Shown here in pieces: positions 17,446 to 25,369 of a stretch of 64,000 nt of DNA (position 1 is its first letter; every line of letters begins with the position of its first letter). The stretch comes from Gammaproteobacteria bacterium (GTDB lineage: Bacteria; Pseudomonadota; Gammaproteobacteria; Competibacterales; Competibacteraceae). The stretch lies in assembly GCA_024234995.1 (NCBI GenBank), contig JACKNF010000001.1, positions 558,001-622,000 of the forward strand, written 5' to 3'. A program made the translations under genes and the position numbers. The notes beneath the pieces are model-generated. The model was not told the DNA's origin and made no database searches. It saw only the letters and a list, made by a program, of their open reading frames with translations.

Positions 17446-17991
17446 CTAGCATATGCGGTAACGATCTTGTTCGATATCCTGCTGAATCATTAACAAACCA
17501 ACCCGTAAATATTCGACGACTTCAGCGTAGGCATTTTCATCGGCTTCATCCCCCTCATCAGTATCGAAACTTATTTGGGCGATGTCCGCAACATCCTTCA
17601 GGAATTCCTGGCTTTCCTCACTAAGTGGGGTGCCTCGCCCAATTTCACCGAGTCCCAATCCGTAGAGCAGTCCCTGGCACCACCCACCCAGTGCATTCAC
17701 TCGCTGGCGCAAGGGGGTATCGTCATCGGGCAGCACCGGTGTAATAGGTTCATCAAGATTATCGATCTGGGCAATGCCTTCATCGAATAGTTGTCTGAGT
17801 AACTTGTCCGTGATTAGGGAAAATTTGCCATCGTCGACTAACGCCTCTCGAGCATATTGCAACCATAGATCACGGTCCAGATTTATGTTTGTGCACAACA
17901 GGCCACATAGCAATCCGTGCAACTCAGCCGGATTGACAGGGGCCAGTAACTGGTTCAACTGCTGAAATTGGGACGAATTATTGGCAAGCAT
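17446..17991 (-). CDS. ygfB: UPF0149 family protein YgfB
   Basis: Small all-helical protein with the family core NPAELHGLLCGLLC near the N-terminus and an acidic C-terminal half. The start at ATG 17991 is chosen because GGAG lies about eight bases upstream; the in-frame ATG at 18033 has no usable spacing. First gene of ygfB-pepP-ubiH-ubiI. In Pseudomonas aeruginosa YgfB modulates ampDh3 expression through AlpA, but whether that applies here is unknown. It is divergent from the TIGR02449/zapA pair. Confidence 0.92.
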   Translation of the reverse strand: MLANNSSQFQQLNQLLAPVNPAELHGLLCGLLCTNINLDRDLWLQYAREALVDDGKFSLITDKLLRQLFDEGIAQIDNLDEPITPVLPDDDTPLRQRVNALGGWCQGLLYGLGLGEIGRGTPLSEESQEFLKDVADIAQISFDTDEGDEADENAYAEVVEYLRVGLLMIQQDIEQDRYRIC

Positions 17992-18072
17992 GGGAAACTC
18001 CAGAGCCAATAGGTGGAACATTGAATGATTCATCCTATCATTTCTGGACGAGATTCCTAAAGCGCCCTGGAA

Positions 18073-18101
18073 TTGACCTGATTGGAATAATCGCTTTATA
18101 G
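18073..18101 (+). promoter_or_regulatory. Sigma-70 promoter for the TIGR02449-zapA pair
   Basis: TTGACC (18073-18078) and TTATAG (18096-18101) are 17 bases apart. The expected transcription start, about seven bases past the -10, falls on or next to the ATG at 18109, and no Shine-Dalgarno is present, so the mRNA may be leaderless. Confidence 0.6.
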
Positions 18102-18108
18102 TGTTTTT

Positions 18109-18387
18109 ATGGATAACGAGAACTTTGAAGAAACTACTTCGTCTTTCATGGCTGAAGACTCTGATGATTCCTCCGGAACGGTGGTAACTGATTTAGCGAT
18201 TCTCGCTGAGCGGGTTGAACGGCTTGTGCAGCTTTGCGAACAACTGACTCAGGAAAATCAGGAGTTGCATGAGCAAATGACGGTCTTGCAGGCTGAGCGT
18301 GATCTCTTGTATGACAAGAACGAGCAGTCCCGTTCCCGTATCGAGGCCATGATCGTGCGCTTGAGAGATCTGGAGCAAACGTCGTGA
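18109..18387 (+). CDS. TIGR02449-type coiled-coil protein (ZapB-like)
   Basis: A 92-residue protein whose C-terminal 65 residues form one long heptad coiled coil (LAERVERLVQLCEQLTQENQ and onward, ending with SRSRIEAMIVRLRDLEQ). This is the small protein that precedes zapA in many Gammaproteobacteria. Its size and coiled coil resemble ZapB, the FtsZ-ring-associated factor, but homology is not established. The stop overlaps the zapA GTG start by four bases (GTGA), indicating translational coupling with zapA. Confidence 0.85.
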   Translation: MDNENFEETTSSFMAEDSDDSSGTVVTDLAILAERVERLVQLCEQLTQENQELHEQMTVLQAERDLLYDKNEQSRSRIEAMIVRLRDLEQTS

Positions 18388-18674
18388 GCCAGGAAACCCA
18401 CAGTGTTGTCGTTCAATTGATCGGGTACGAATACCGGTTTACCTGCCAACCGTCCGAACGGGATGAGCTGCTGGAGGCAGCCCATTATCTAAATGAGCAG
18501 ATGGGGGAGATTCGCAATCACGGCAAACACTTGAGTTTGGAAGCGATTGCCGTGATGACCGCATTGAATCTCAGTCATGATCTACTGCGGCAACAGCGGC
18601 AGGCGGCGGATGCCGAAGCGATCATCAGCCGTCAGGTACGGGACTTATTACAGAGAGTGGACGCCGTACTTTAG
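18384..18674 (+). CDS. zapA: Cell division protein ZapA
   Basis: FtsZ-bundling protein of the division ring. The N-terminal QLIGYEYRFTCQPSERDELLEAAHYLNEQM is the globular domain, and the C-terminal helix LEAIAVMTALNLSHDLL with its following Gln-rich stretch forms the tetramerising coiled coil. The start codon is GTG at 18384, overlapping the previous stop. The order zapA, 6S RNA, fau is the classical gammaproteobacterial arrangement. Confidence 0.95.
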   Translation: MSQETHSVVVQLIGYEYRFTCQPSERDELLEAAHYLNEQMGEIRNHGKHLSLEAIAVMTALNLSHDLLRQQRQAADAEAIISRQVRDLLQRVDAVL

Positions 18675-18694
18675 CTTGCAGTGTGAATTAGGTA

Positions 18695-18700
18695 TATAAT
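18695..18700 (+). promoter_or_regulatory. -10 element of the 6S RNA gene
   Basis: TATAAT, a consensus -10, lies 21 bases after the zapA stop and about 25 bases before the 6S RNA closing stem. The upstream -35 is weak; TTGCAG at 18676-18681 is only 13 bases away. Confidence 0.5.
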
Positions 18701-18724
18701 TGTCTTGTGTCCAACGGTTTTTAG

Positions 18725-18925
18725 TTCGGGCGTTCTCTGCGGTGTTCGAGTAGCGGACTGGGTAACCCCTTGATCCTAATTGATTATACCCGGGGACGTG
18801 GTTGCTGGTGCAGGTGTGCATGTCCACCTTCGTTGTGGAAAGCCTGATGCATCGCGCTGCGCCCCACTTGAACCTCCCTGGTTCAAGGGCAAGGTCCGGG
18901 ACGGCACAGGCGGAGGACGCCCTCT
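18725..18925 (+). ncRNA. ssrS: 6S RNA (SsrS)
   Basis: The regulator RNA that mimics an open promoter and sequesters sigma-70 RNA polymerase. It is recognised by position (between zapA and fau) and by a closing stem: GGGCGTTCTCTGC (from 18728) pairs with GCGGAGGACGCCC (ending 18922), with only G-U wobbles. The 5' part has the family hallmark TTCTCTGCGGTGTTCG followed by AGCGGACTGGG. The 3' half has CTTGAACC and GGTTCAAGGG, which match the conserved inner stem of gammaproteobacterial 6S RNA. Ends are approximate to within about ten bases. A strong -10 lies upstream and a terminator downstream, before fau. Confidence 0.93.
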
Positions 18926-18933
18926 CTCTATTC

Positions 18934-18962
18934 AGGCGATGCATGGTCATCGCCTTTATTTT
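18934..18962 (+). terminator. Rho-independent terminator after 6S RNA
   Basis: AGGCGAT and ATCGCCT form a perfect 7-bp stem with an 8-nt loop, followed by TTATTTT. It ends six bases before the fau ATG, so it would separate most 6S transcription from fau expression. Confidence 0.7.
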
Positions 18963-18967
18963 GTCCC

Positions 18968-19597
18968 ATGATCAATAATACCTCCATTCCTTTGCCCTCT
19001 TCTCCATCCGGGGAGAGGAACGGGCTTCGCCAATTCTTGCTTGCCCAGCGCCGCGCCTTGTCCGTTGCTGAGAGACATGCGGCGGCGCTAGCAGTTGCTC
19101 AACGATTGGCGATGGAACCCGGTTTTACTGAGGCGGCGGCTATTGCCGGTTACTGGGCTTGTCACGGCGAGTTGGATCCAGCACCACTGTTGGAGCGCGC
19201 TTGGACCGAAGATAAAATAGTTTATCTGCCAGTACTGGCCGGTGATACGCTTTTATTTGCGCCTTATCAGCCTGACGATCCTCTGCGCCGTAATCGCTTT
19301 AATATTCCTGAACCTGAAGTTTCTCCTGCAGATTTGCGGCTGCCGTCTGATATGGACTGGGTACTGACGCCGCTGATTGCTTTCGACGCTACGGGGACGC
19401 GTCTGGGCATGGGTGGGGGATTTTATGACCGCAGTTTCGCATTTCTGCTGGAGCCGGGCTGGCAAGGCCATCACCCGCAGTTACTGGGGTTAGGTTATGC
19501 GTTTCAGCGAGTTGAGGCATTAATTCGCCAGTCCTGGGATGTGCCATTGGATGCAGCGGTGACCGAGAATGCCTTGTATCTGTTCGCCAAGAGTTAA
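18968..19597 (+). CDS. fau: 5-formyltetrahydrofolate cyclo-ligase
   Basis: ATP-dependent conversion of 5-formyl-THF to 5,10-methenyl-THF (MTHFS; ygfA/fau). The N-terminal basic helix LRQFLLAQRRALSVAERHAA and the C-terminal substrate loop RLGMGGGFYDRSF are the family signatures. It follows 6S RNA as in most Gammaproteobacteria, where read-through of the ssrS terminator contributes to its expression. Length (209 aa) is normal. Confidence 0.95.
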   Translation: MINNTSIPLPSSPSGERNGLRQFLLAQRRALSVAERHAAALAVAQRLAMEPGFTEAAAIAGYWACHGELDPAPLLERAWTEDKIVYLPVLAGDTLLFAPYQPDDPLRRNRFNIPEPEVSPADLRLPSDMDWVLTPLIAFDATGTRLGMGGGFYDRSFAFLLEPGWQGHHPQLLGLGYAFQRVEALIRQSWDVPLDAAVTENALYLFAKS

Positions 19598-19613
19598 GCA
19601 GAGGAGCCTTAAT

Positions 19614-20102
19614 ATGGGTTACTGGTTATTGAAATCGGAACCAGCCACATTCAGCATTGCTGATCTGGAGGCCGCGTCAGAGCAAACCACGCCCTGGGAA
19701 GGAGTGCGCAATTACCAAGCCCGTAATTTCCTGCGGGATGGACTGCGCTTGGGTGATCAGGCATTTTTCTATCATTCTGGATGTCCCAGTCCGGCTATTG
19801 TTGGTACCGTTGAGATCACGCGAGAAGGCTACCCTGACGAAACCGCTTTTGATCCAGCTAGTTCTTATTACGACCCCGCCAGCACGCCGGCACAACCCCG
19901 CTGGTATCGCGTCGATGTGCGTTTGAGCCGGCGGTTACACCGGCCAATCACCCTAACTGAATTGAAACAACATCGAGAAGCGTTAGGGGATTTCGCCCTG
20001 CTACGCCAAGGCAACCGCCTGTCAGTGTTACCGGTCACTGCCGCGCAGTGGGCTTTGATCCTGATGCTGGATGCTGGTTTAACTCCGCCCATCCAGAAAT
20101 AG
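19614..20102 (+). CDS. EVE-domain protein
   Basis: Single EVE domain (PUA-like fold) of 162 residues. It is recognised by MGYWLLKSEPATFSIADL, TPWEGVRNYQARNFLRDGL, GDQAFFYHSGCPSPAIVGTV, and WYRVDVRLSRRL near the middle. Stand-alone EVE proteins are proposed to recognise modified bases in DNA or RNA; the ligand here is unknown. The start at ATG 19614 has AGGAG upstream and matches the family N-terminus; an open frame from 19569 is ignored. Its 3' end overlaps the convergent ilvA gene by 24 bases. Confidence 0.93.
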   Translation: MGYWLLKSEPATFSIADLEAASEQTTPWEGVRNYQARNFLRDGLRLGDQAFFYHSGCPSPAIVGTVEITREGYPDETAFDPASSYYDPASTPAQPRWYRVDVRLSRRLHRPITLTELKQHREALGDFALLRQGNRLSVLPVTAAQWALILMLDAGLTPPIQK

Positions 20103-21599
20103 CCGGTAGGCGGGATTACCGGTCTCTTCGAAACAGGGATAGCCCAGTTCGTGAATGTAATCATAGAATTTTGGACGCTCTGCTACGGGCACCTGGATGC
20201 CCACCAGCACCCGGCCATGATCAGAGCCATGATTGCGGTAGTGAAACAGGCTGATATTCCAGCCATGGGCCATGCCGGTCAGAAACCTTAGCAGGGCGCC
20301 AGGCCGTTCCGGGAACTGGAACCGGTAGAGAATTTCATCGCGGACACCTGGCGCATGGCCTCCCACCATATAGCGTACGTGTAGCTTGGCCATTTCGTTG
20401 TCACTCATATCGACTACCGGATAATGCTGTTCGCGCAAGGCATCGATGATCCGGTTTTTTTCCTCCTCACCCTCGCTAAGCTGGATGCCAGCGAATACCT
20501 GCGCATCGTGGTCATCGGCGTAACGATAGTTGAATTCAGTGATGGAGCGCTTGCCGATCGTTTGGCAGAATTTCCGGAAACTACCGGGCCGCTCGGGGAT
20601 GGTTACCGCCAGCAGAGCCTCGCGCCGTTCGCCCAGTTCCGCCCGCTCAGCGACATGGCGCAGCCGATCAAAATTAATATTGGCACCGCAGTTGATAGCG
20701 ATCAGGGTGGCATCGCTGACGCCAGTCCGCGCCACATGTTTTTTTAACCCGGCTACGCCTAGCGCCCCAGCAGGCTCGGCAATCGAGCGGGTATCGTCAA
20801 AAATATCCTTGATAGCTGCGCAGATTTCATCGGTAGACACCACGATGACCTCATCTACCAGATCTCGGGCTAGGCGGAAAGTCTCCTCGCCGACCTGTCG
20901 AACCGCCACACCATCAGCAAAAATGCCGACCTGATCGAGTGTGATCCGCTGGTCGTGCTTGAGTGCTTCATGCATGGAAGCGGCGTCATCCGGTTCCACA
21001 CCGATAATCTTGATGTCAGGCCGCAGGAATTTGATATAAGTGGCTACGCCGGTGACCAAACCACCGCCACCGACCGCGATAAAGACGGCTTCGATGGGAT
21101 CGGGGTGCTGGCGCAAGATTTCCATGCCGATGGTGCCATTACCGGCAATGACATCCGGATCGTCGTAAGGATGGATAAAAGTCAGCCCCTTATCTGCTTC
21201 CAGTTGCCGGGCATGCTGGTAGGCTTCGTCATAGGTATCGCCGTATAGCACCGTTTTTCCGCCACGGTCGCGTACTGCTTGTACCTTGATAGCTGGCGTC
21301 GTCCGGGGCATAACGATGGTCGCTTTGATACCAAGCCGTTGCGCGGCCAAGGCAACACCTTGGGCGTGATTGCCGGCGGAGGCACAGATCACGCCTTTGT
21401 CCAGCGCTTCGCGTGGTAATTTGGATATCTTGTTGTATGCGCCGCGCAACTTAAAAGAGAACACCGGTTGCAGGTCTTCGCGTTTGAGCAATACACAGTT
21501 GTTCAGACGCCGGGAGAGGCGGTTCATCGCTTCCAGTGGCGATTCGATGGCGACGTCGTAGACGCGGGCGGTGAGAATTTTCTTGATGTAATCTTGCAT
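20079..21599 (-). CDS. ilvA: Biosynthetic threonine ammonia-lyase
   Basis: PLP enzyme converting threonine to 2-oxobutanoate, first step of isoleucine synthesis. The PLP lysine is in VFSFKLRGAYNKI, the phosphate-binding loop is AVGGGGLVTG, and CASAGNHAQGVAL is the substrate loop. Two C-terminal ACT-like domains (ERPGSFRKFCQTIG and ERPGALLRFLTGM) mark the allosteric, isoleucine-inhibited long form (506 aa). ATG 21599 matches the family start MQDYIKKILTARVYDVA; the open extension to 21716 is rejected because it runs through rpiA. It is divergent from rpiA with only 34 bases between them. Confidence 0.96.
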   Translation of the reverse strand: MQDYIKKILTARVYDVAIESPLEAMNRLSRRLNNCVLLKREDLQPVFSFKLRGAYNKISKLPREALDKGVICASAGNHAQGVALAAQRLGIKATIVMPRTTPAIKVQAVRDRGGKTVLYGDTYDEAYQHARQLEADKGLTFIHPYDDPDVIAGNGTIGMEILRQHPDPIEAVFIAVGGGGLVTGVATYIKFLRPDIKIIGVEPDDAASMHEALKHDQRITLDQVGIFADGVAVRQVGEETFRLARDLVDEVIVVSTDEICAAIKDIFDDTRSIAEPAGALGVAGLKKHVARTGVSDATLIAINCGANINFDRLRHVAERAELGERREALLAVTIPERPGSFRKFCQTIGKRSITEFNYRYADDHDAQVFAGIQLSEGEEEKNRIIDALREQHYPVVDMSDNEMAKLHVRYMVGGHAPGVRDEILYRFQFPERPGALLRFLTGMAHGWNISLFHYRNHGSDHGRVLVGIQVPVAERPKFYDYIHELGYPCFEETGNPAYRLFLDGRS

Positions 21600-21633
21600 G
21601 ATGATTTGAGAATCTGATGAGGAGAAACATCGC

Positions 21634-22293
21634 ATGTCCAGCGATGATATGAAAAAACGTGCTGCTGAAGCGGCTTTGGGGTATGTCGAAGACGACATAA
21701 TCATCGGTGTTGGCACGGGCTCAACGGTTAATTATTTTATTGATGCTCTGTCACGGATCAAGCATCGGATTGAAGGAACCGTGCCAAGTTCTGAGGCAAC
21801 CGCACAGCGCTTGAGGGCCTGTAAAATTCCAGTGCTGGATTTGAACGTTGCCGGACCGTTGCCGTTGTATGTGGACGGAGCAGATGAAGTTAACCGTTAT
21901 TTGCAGATGATTAAAGGCGGTGGCGGTGCGTTGACCCGCGAAAAAATCGTGGCTGCTGCCAGTGAGCGGTTTGTGTGTATTGCTGATCAATCTAAGCTCG
22001 TGGATGTGCTAGGGGTATTTCCTCTGCCCATTGAAGTCGTTCCGATGGCGCGCAGCTATGTTGGGCGCGAGTTGCTTAAACGCGGTGGTCAACCGGTGCT
22101 ACGAGACAATTTTATCACGGATAACGGCAATCTAATCCTGGATGTTTATAACCTGGCGATAATGGAACCCCTTGAGTTAGAAGCGGAATTGAATAATATC
22201 GCTGGTGTCGTGACGGTGGGGTTATTTGCACAGCGTCCAGCTGATGTATTGTTGCTAGGGACCGTGGATGGTATACGAACTATTCACGGTTGA
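21634..22293 (+). CDS. rpiA: Ribose-5-phosphate isomerase A
   Basis: Pentose-phosphate isomerase interconverting ribulose-5-P and ribose-5-P. GVGTGSTVNYFIDAL, PSSEATAQRL, YVDGADEVNRYLQMIKGGGG and ALTREKI are the RpiA active-site segments, with the Asp in DGADE and the Lys in IKGGGG. 219 residues, standard length. The gene is followed by a strong hairpin terminator shared with the convergent porin. Confidence 0.97.
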   Translation: MSSDDMKKRAAEAALGYVEDDIIIGVGTGSTVNYFIDALSRIKHRIEGTVPSSEATAQRLRACKIPVLDLNVAGPLPLYVDGADEVNRYLQMIKGGGGALTREKIVAAASERFVCIADQSKLVDVLGVFPLPIEVVPMARSYVGRELLKRGGQPVLRDNFITDNGNLILDVYNLAIMEPLELEAELNNIAGVVTVGLFAQRPADVLLLGTVDGIRTIHG

Positions 22294-22310
22294 TTGGGCG
22301 CAATAATAAT

Positions 22311-22345
22311 AAAAAACGGGCACCACCTTGCGGTGGTGCCCGTTT
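22311..22345. terminator. Bidirectional rho-independent terminator between rpiA and porin 1
   Basis: CGGGCACCACC and GGTGGTGCCCG form a perfect 11-bp stem around TTGC. An A-run (22311-22316) on one side and TTT on the other let it act for both converging transcripts, best for the leftward porin transcript, which ends in six U. Confidence 0.9.
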
Positions 22346-22380
22346 GCCCTTACGCCTGTTATTTGCTCCAGGTCTGAAAA

Positions 22381-23604
22381 TTAGAAATCTACGCGGGTGC
22401 CGATAGAAAAGGCGTTTTGATCACCAAAGGGATCAGCGTCAACTATGTTCACATTTCCCACGGGTAGCGAGATCTTTGTTGGGTCATTACTACGTCCAAT
22501 GTATTCAACCCAAAGCCGCGTACGCTTGCTGAAGTTGTACTGGTAGCCCAAGATGTAATTATCGATTTTGCTGTATCCAGAGGTACCAGGATCTAACTGA
22601 CCGTAAGCAGCACTGATCATGTTGTTGCCGAAGGTGTAGGAACCGGTCAGGTAATAGTTGGTCGCATCATCGCCACCCCAGCGGGTGCCATTGAAGCTCA
22701 TGTTACTTTGGAGTCCAAACAGGTTAAGGGTGCCCTGCTCGTAAATGAACCCCACGCTGAAGGGGCCTGAACTATATCCTAGGCCGACAACCCATTGGTC
22801 CAGATCAAAATCGAGGGTTCGGACAATGGTTCGGGTAAGATTATCCGAATAATCAGTACCACCATCGAGTTTGATATAGCTGACACCAGCGAAAAACGGA
22901 CCATTGCTGTATTTGGCCGCAATGTTCCAAAGGTCGATATCATCCGAAGGGTTGTTTTTGAGCGTGAGTGCATCCGATGTTTGGGTAACGCCGACACCCT
23001 TTGCGCCGTTCATGACCAGCAGGGCTTCGCCGCTAAAGCCATTAAAATCAGGCGTCGTATAGTAGAGGCTGTTATCTAATCGGGTCAGAGATCCTTCGCC
23101 ACGGCTGGTATTTCCCGATAAGTCGACATCAAATCCATTAAACGAGCCACCCAGCCAAGCCGTGCCGGTAAATGTCTTACCACTGTTGAAGATGTCAGTC
23201 ACGCCTGCAACATGGTAGTAAGGGGTTTCCTGGGTACCTAAGGTCAGGGTGCCGAAGCTACCTTTGATGCCGACGAATTTAGGGCGGTTACTTTCGAAAT
23301 TGCCGCCTTCGGTCACGTCCACGCCGAACTCGTATTGGTAAACAGCACTGAGGCCACCACCCAAATCCTCAAGCCCTAAAACGCCCAGACGAGAATCGTT
23401 GTTGACTACGTCCCAAGAGCTGACTTTTGAGATATCCAGTTTTAACAGCCTTGAATTGTTTGGGTCCTCAATGAGACTAGGGATTTTCTCATCGTTGTAA
23501 TCCACCGAGACCCGCGCGGAGCCATACAAAATGGTATCTGCCTGGACAGCGAACGGGGCAGCAAGGGTTGTAGCAACAGCCAAGGCAAGAATAGATTTGT
23601 TCAT
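22381..23604 (-). CDS. Gram-negative trimeric porin, copy 1
   Basis: A 16-strand general porin. Signal peptide MNKSILALAVATTLAAPFAVQA, then the typical first strand DTILYGSARVSVDYND, the internal GLEDLGGGLSAVYQYEFGVD, and the C-terminal strand ending IGTRVDF. It is clearly paralogous to the next porin: first strand, GLEDLGGGLSA segment and the YNFSKRTRLWVEYIGRS segment are shared, while the surface loops differ. The two genes have promoters of the same design. No selectivity can be read from sequence alone. Confidence 0.92.
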   Translation of the reverse strand: MNKSILALAVATTLAAPFAVQADTILYGSARVSVDYNDEKIPSLIEDPNNSRLLKLDISKVSSWDVVNNDSRLGVLGLEDLGGGLSAVYQYEFGVDVTEGGNFESNRPKFVGIKGSFGTLTLGTQETPYYHVAGVTDIFNSGKTFTGTAWLGGSFNGFDVDLSGNTSRGEGSLTRLDNSLYYTTPDFNGFSGEALLVMNGAKGVGVTQTSDALTLKNNPSDDIDLWNIAAKYSNGPFFAGVSYIKLDGGTDYSDNLTRTIVRTLDFDLDQWVVGLGYSSGPFSVGFIYEQGTLNLFGLQSNMSFNGTRWGGDDATNYYLTGSYTFGNNMISAAYGQLDPGTSGYSKIDNYILGYQYNFSKRTRLWVEYIGRSNDPTKISLPVGNVNIVDADPFGDQNAFSIGTRVDF

Positions 23605-23708
23605 GGCGCAATCTCTAAAGTGACTCCGGTCAATTAATATCTTGAATTTTGCTTTCCTATCAATAGGTTAATTTGATGGGGAAGCAAACTCAAAGAACTC
23701 TTGAATTA

Positions 23709-23737
23709 TTTATATACGCATCGCGGTAAAAAAGCAA
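23709..23737 (-). promoter_or_regulatory. Promoter of porin 1
   Basis: On the minus strand TTGCTT (23732-23737) and TATAAA (23709-23714) are separated by 17 bases. The preceding AGTTGC and the ATGCGTATA before the -10 are shared with the promoter of porin 2, which suggests common regulation. The leader is about 100 bases. Confidence 0.6.
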
Positions 23738-23815
23738 CTAATTTTCTTCTGAAATACAACTTTTTTCATTAAAGCAACAAGTAACGGGTGGCTAGGTGAT
23801 TTTTTGGCCACACAA

Positions 23816-23846
23816 ACAAAAACAGACGCCCAAAGGCGTCTGTTTT
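23816..23846 (-). terminator. Rho-independent terminator of porin 2
   Basis: ACAGACGCC and GGCGTCTGT form a perfect 9-bp stem with a 4-nt loop. On the minus strand it is followed by TTTTTG, 32 bases after the porin 2 stop. Confidence 0.85.
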
Positions 23847-23874
23847 TTACATTGCAAATGATCAGCAATGGCAA

Positions 23875-25089
23875 TCAGAAGTCATGGCGGGTACCGATAG
23901 AAACCGCTTGCGAGTCGCCGATGAGGTCGCTATCCACGCTGCTGCCGATATATTCCACCCAGACACGGGTGCGCTTGCTGAAGTTGTACTGATAACCCAA
24001 CCCCCAGTTATCGATGTCATCTTGTTTCAGGTCACCCACTTGCACGATGTTGGTACCTTGGCGAGCGAAGGTGGGGACATTCCCTTTATCAGGGCTCATG
24101 AAGCCATAGAAGCCCCGAATGGTGTTATTACCAAAGGTGTAAGCACCCGTTACATAGATATTCTGGGTATCACCGAAATACAGCGGGTTCACATCGCCGT
24201 CTTCATAGTTCAGGGTGACCGCGAAAGGCCCAGCATTATAGCCTAAGGCCAAACCCCATTGGTCGCCATCCCAGGTGGGCGCGGTATACTTAACTTTGGC
24301 TAGAGTTGGATCCTGCCTGACTTGTGCAACAGTGGAATAGTTTGCAGGATCGTTAAAGAAACTGCCGAAACCGGGGCCATCCAGCGCCATGTAGGCCAAG
24401 CCGGCAAAGAACGGGCCATTTTTGTAGGTGACATTGAGCTGGTACATGTCAACGCTATCCGACAAATTGCAGGGGAGCTTGTTGTCAGCAGAGCATTTGG
24501 TCAATTCACTCGGTGCAGTTGGATCATTGGCGCTGACATCACCATTCATGACCAGCATGGCCTGAAAACCAAAGCCGCTCCAGTTGGGCGAGGTGTACAC
24601 CAAGCTGTTGTCCATACGCAGACCATAGGTGGCGCCCAAGTAGGACCTCTGGACGAATGTATTGGCGCTGCTGTTAAAGATATCAGCAATGCCCATGACA
24701 TTATAGTAAGGGGTCCATTGGGTACCGGCAGTGACCGAACCCCAGCTAGTACCTTTCAGCCCGACCCATTTCGGACGGTTGCTATTAAAATTACCGCCTT
24801 CAGTCATATCGACGCCAAACTCATACTGGTAGATAGCGCTCAAGCCACCGCCCAGATCTTCTTCGCCACGCACGCCCAGCCGCGAAGAGTTGTTGACGAC
24901 ATCCCAGGCAGTAAATCCGGTGAAAACCCGGACAAGATCGCCCCGGGCATTTGTTACATAGGTCGAATCAAGATCATTGTAATCAACGGACACCCGGGCT
25001 GAACCATACAGGGTGGTGTCAGCAACGGCAACCGAACCAAAACCGGTCAGCGCAGCCGCTACAGCCAGCGCAAGAGTAGACTTTTTCAT
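23875..25089 (-). CDS. Gram-negative trimeric porin, copy 2
   Basis: General outer-membrane porin of 404 residues. The start is ATG 25089 (MKKSTLALAVAAALTG), with AGGAG seven bases upstream; the open frame to 25146 is not used. The signal peptide ends at VAVA, followed by DTTLYGSARVSVDYND as in copy 1. GEEDLGGGLSAIYQYEFGVD and YNFSKRTRVWVEYIGSS are near-identical to copy 1, and the last strand ends SIGTRHDF. An extra loop with two cysteines (TKCSADNKLPC) is absent from copy 1. Monocistronic: own promoter and terminator. Confidence 0.93.
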   Translation of the reverse strand: MKKSTLALAVAAALTGFGSVAVADTTLYGSARVSVDYNDLDSTYVTNARGDLVRVFTGFTAWDVVNNSSRLGVRGEEDLGGGLSAIYQYEFGVDMTEGGNFNSNRPKWVGLKGTSWGSVTAGTQWTPYYNVMGIADIFNSSANTFVQRSYLGATYGLRMDNSLVYTSPNWSGFGFQAMLVMNGDVSANDPTAPSELTKCSADNKLPCNLSDSVDMYQLNVTYKNGPFFAGLAYMALDGPGFGSFFNDPANYSTVAQVRQDPTLAKVKYTAPTWDGDQWGLALGYNAGPFAVTLNYEDGDVNPLYFGDTQNIYVTGAYTFGNNTIRGFYGFMSPDKGNVPTFARQGTNIVQVGDLKQDDIDNWGLGYQYNFSKRTRVWVEYIGSSVDSDLIGDSQAVSIGTRHDF

Positions 25090-25154
25090 AATTAAACTCC
25101 TAGGTTTGTGTTGCATGTACACAACAAAAGGGCGCTTACAATTCATTAGAGAGA

Positions 25155-25183
25155 TTTATACGCATTCATAAGCGAAAATGCAA
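25155..25183 (-). promoter_or_regulatory. Promoter of porin 2
   Basis: On the minus strand TTGCAT (25178-25183) and TATAAA (25155-25160) are 17 bases apart. It aligns with the promoter of porin 1 through AGTTGC and the ATGCGTATA block before the -10. The leader is about 58 bases. Confidence 0.65.
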
Positions 25184-25226
25184 CTGATATTTTCAAAAAA
25201 AACACAAATTTTTATAGTTTTGATCA

Positions 25227-25251
25227 CAAAAACAACAAAATGTTGTTTTTG
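25227..25251. repeat. Perfect 25-bp palindrome upstream of porin 2
   Basis: CAAAAACAACA and TGTTGTTTTTG are perfect 11-bp arms around AAA. It lies 44 bases upstream of the porin 2 -35, between it and the tRNA-Gln terminator, with TGATCA immediately beside it (25221-25226). It could be an operator or a second terminator for the tRNA transcript. Confidence 0.55.
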
Positions 25252-25253
25252 AC

Positions 25254-25279
25254 ACAAAAAACCCACCATTAAGGTGGGT
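25254..25279 (-). terminator. Rho-independent terminator after tRNA-Gln
   Basis: On the minus strand ACCCACC and GGTGGGT form a 7-bp stem with a 5-nt loop followed by TTTTTTG. It closes the rplM-rpsI-tRNA string. Confidence 0.85.
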
Positions 25280-25284
25280 GCGCA

Positions 25285-25358
25285 TGGTTGGGGGACTAGG
25301 ATTCGAACCTAGGTTGACGGAGTCAGAGTCCGTAGTCCTGCCGCTAGACGATCCCCCA
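25285..25358 (-). tRNA. tRNA-Gln (anticodon CUG)
   Basis: The acceptor stem is TGGGGGA with TCCCCCA, and ACCA is encoded at the 3' end. The anticodon stem ACGGA/TCCGT encloses CTCTGAC, giving anticodon CUG (codon CAG). The T arm CTAGG-TTCGAAT-CCTAG is perfect. 74 bases including CCA. It lies 11 bases after the rpsI stop in the same direction with no promoter between, so it is probably cut out of the ribosomal-protein transcript. Confidence 0.96.
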
Positions 25359-25369
25359 GAATAACCAAA

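Noticed and set aside
24322..25002. 226-residue open frame on the + strand
   Set aside because: Antisense shadow of porin 2, produced by its regular codon pattern.
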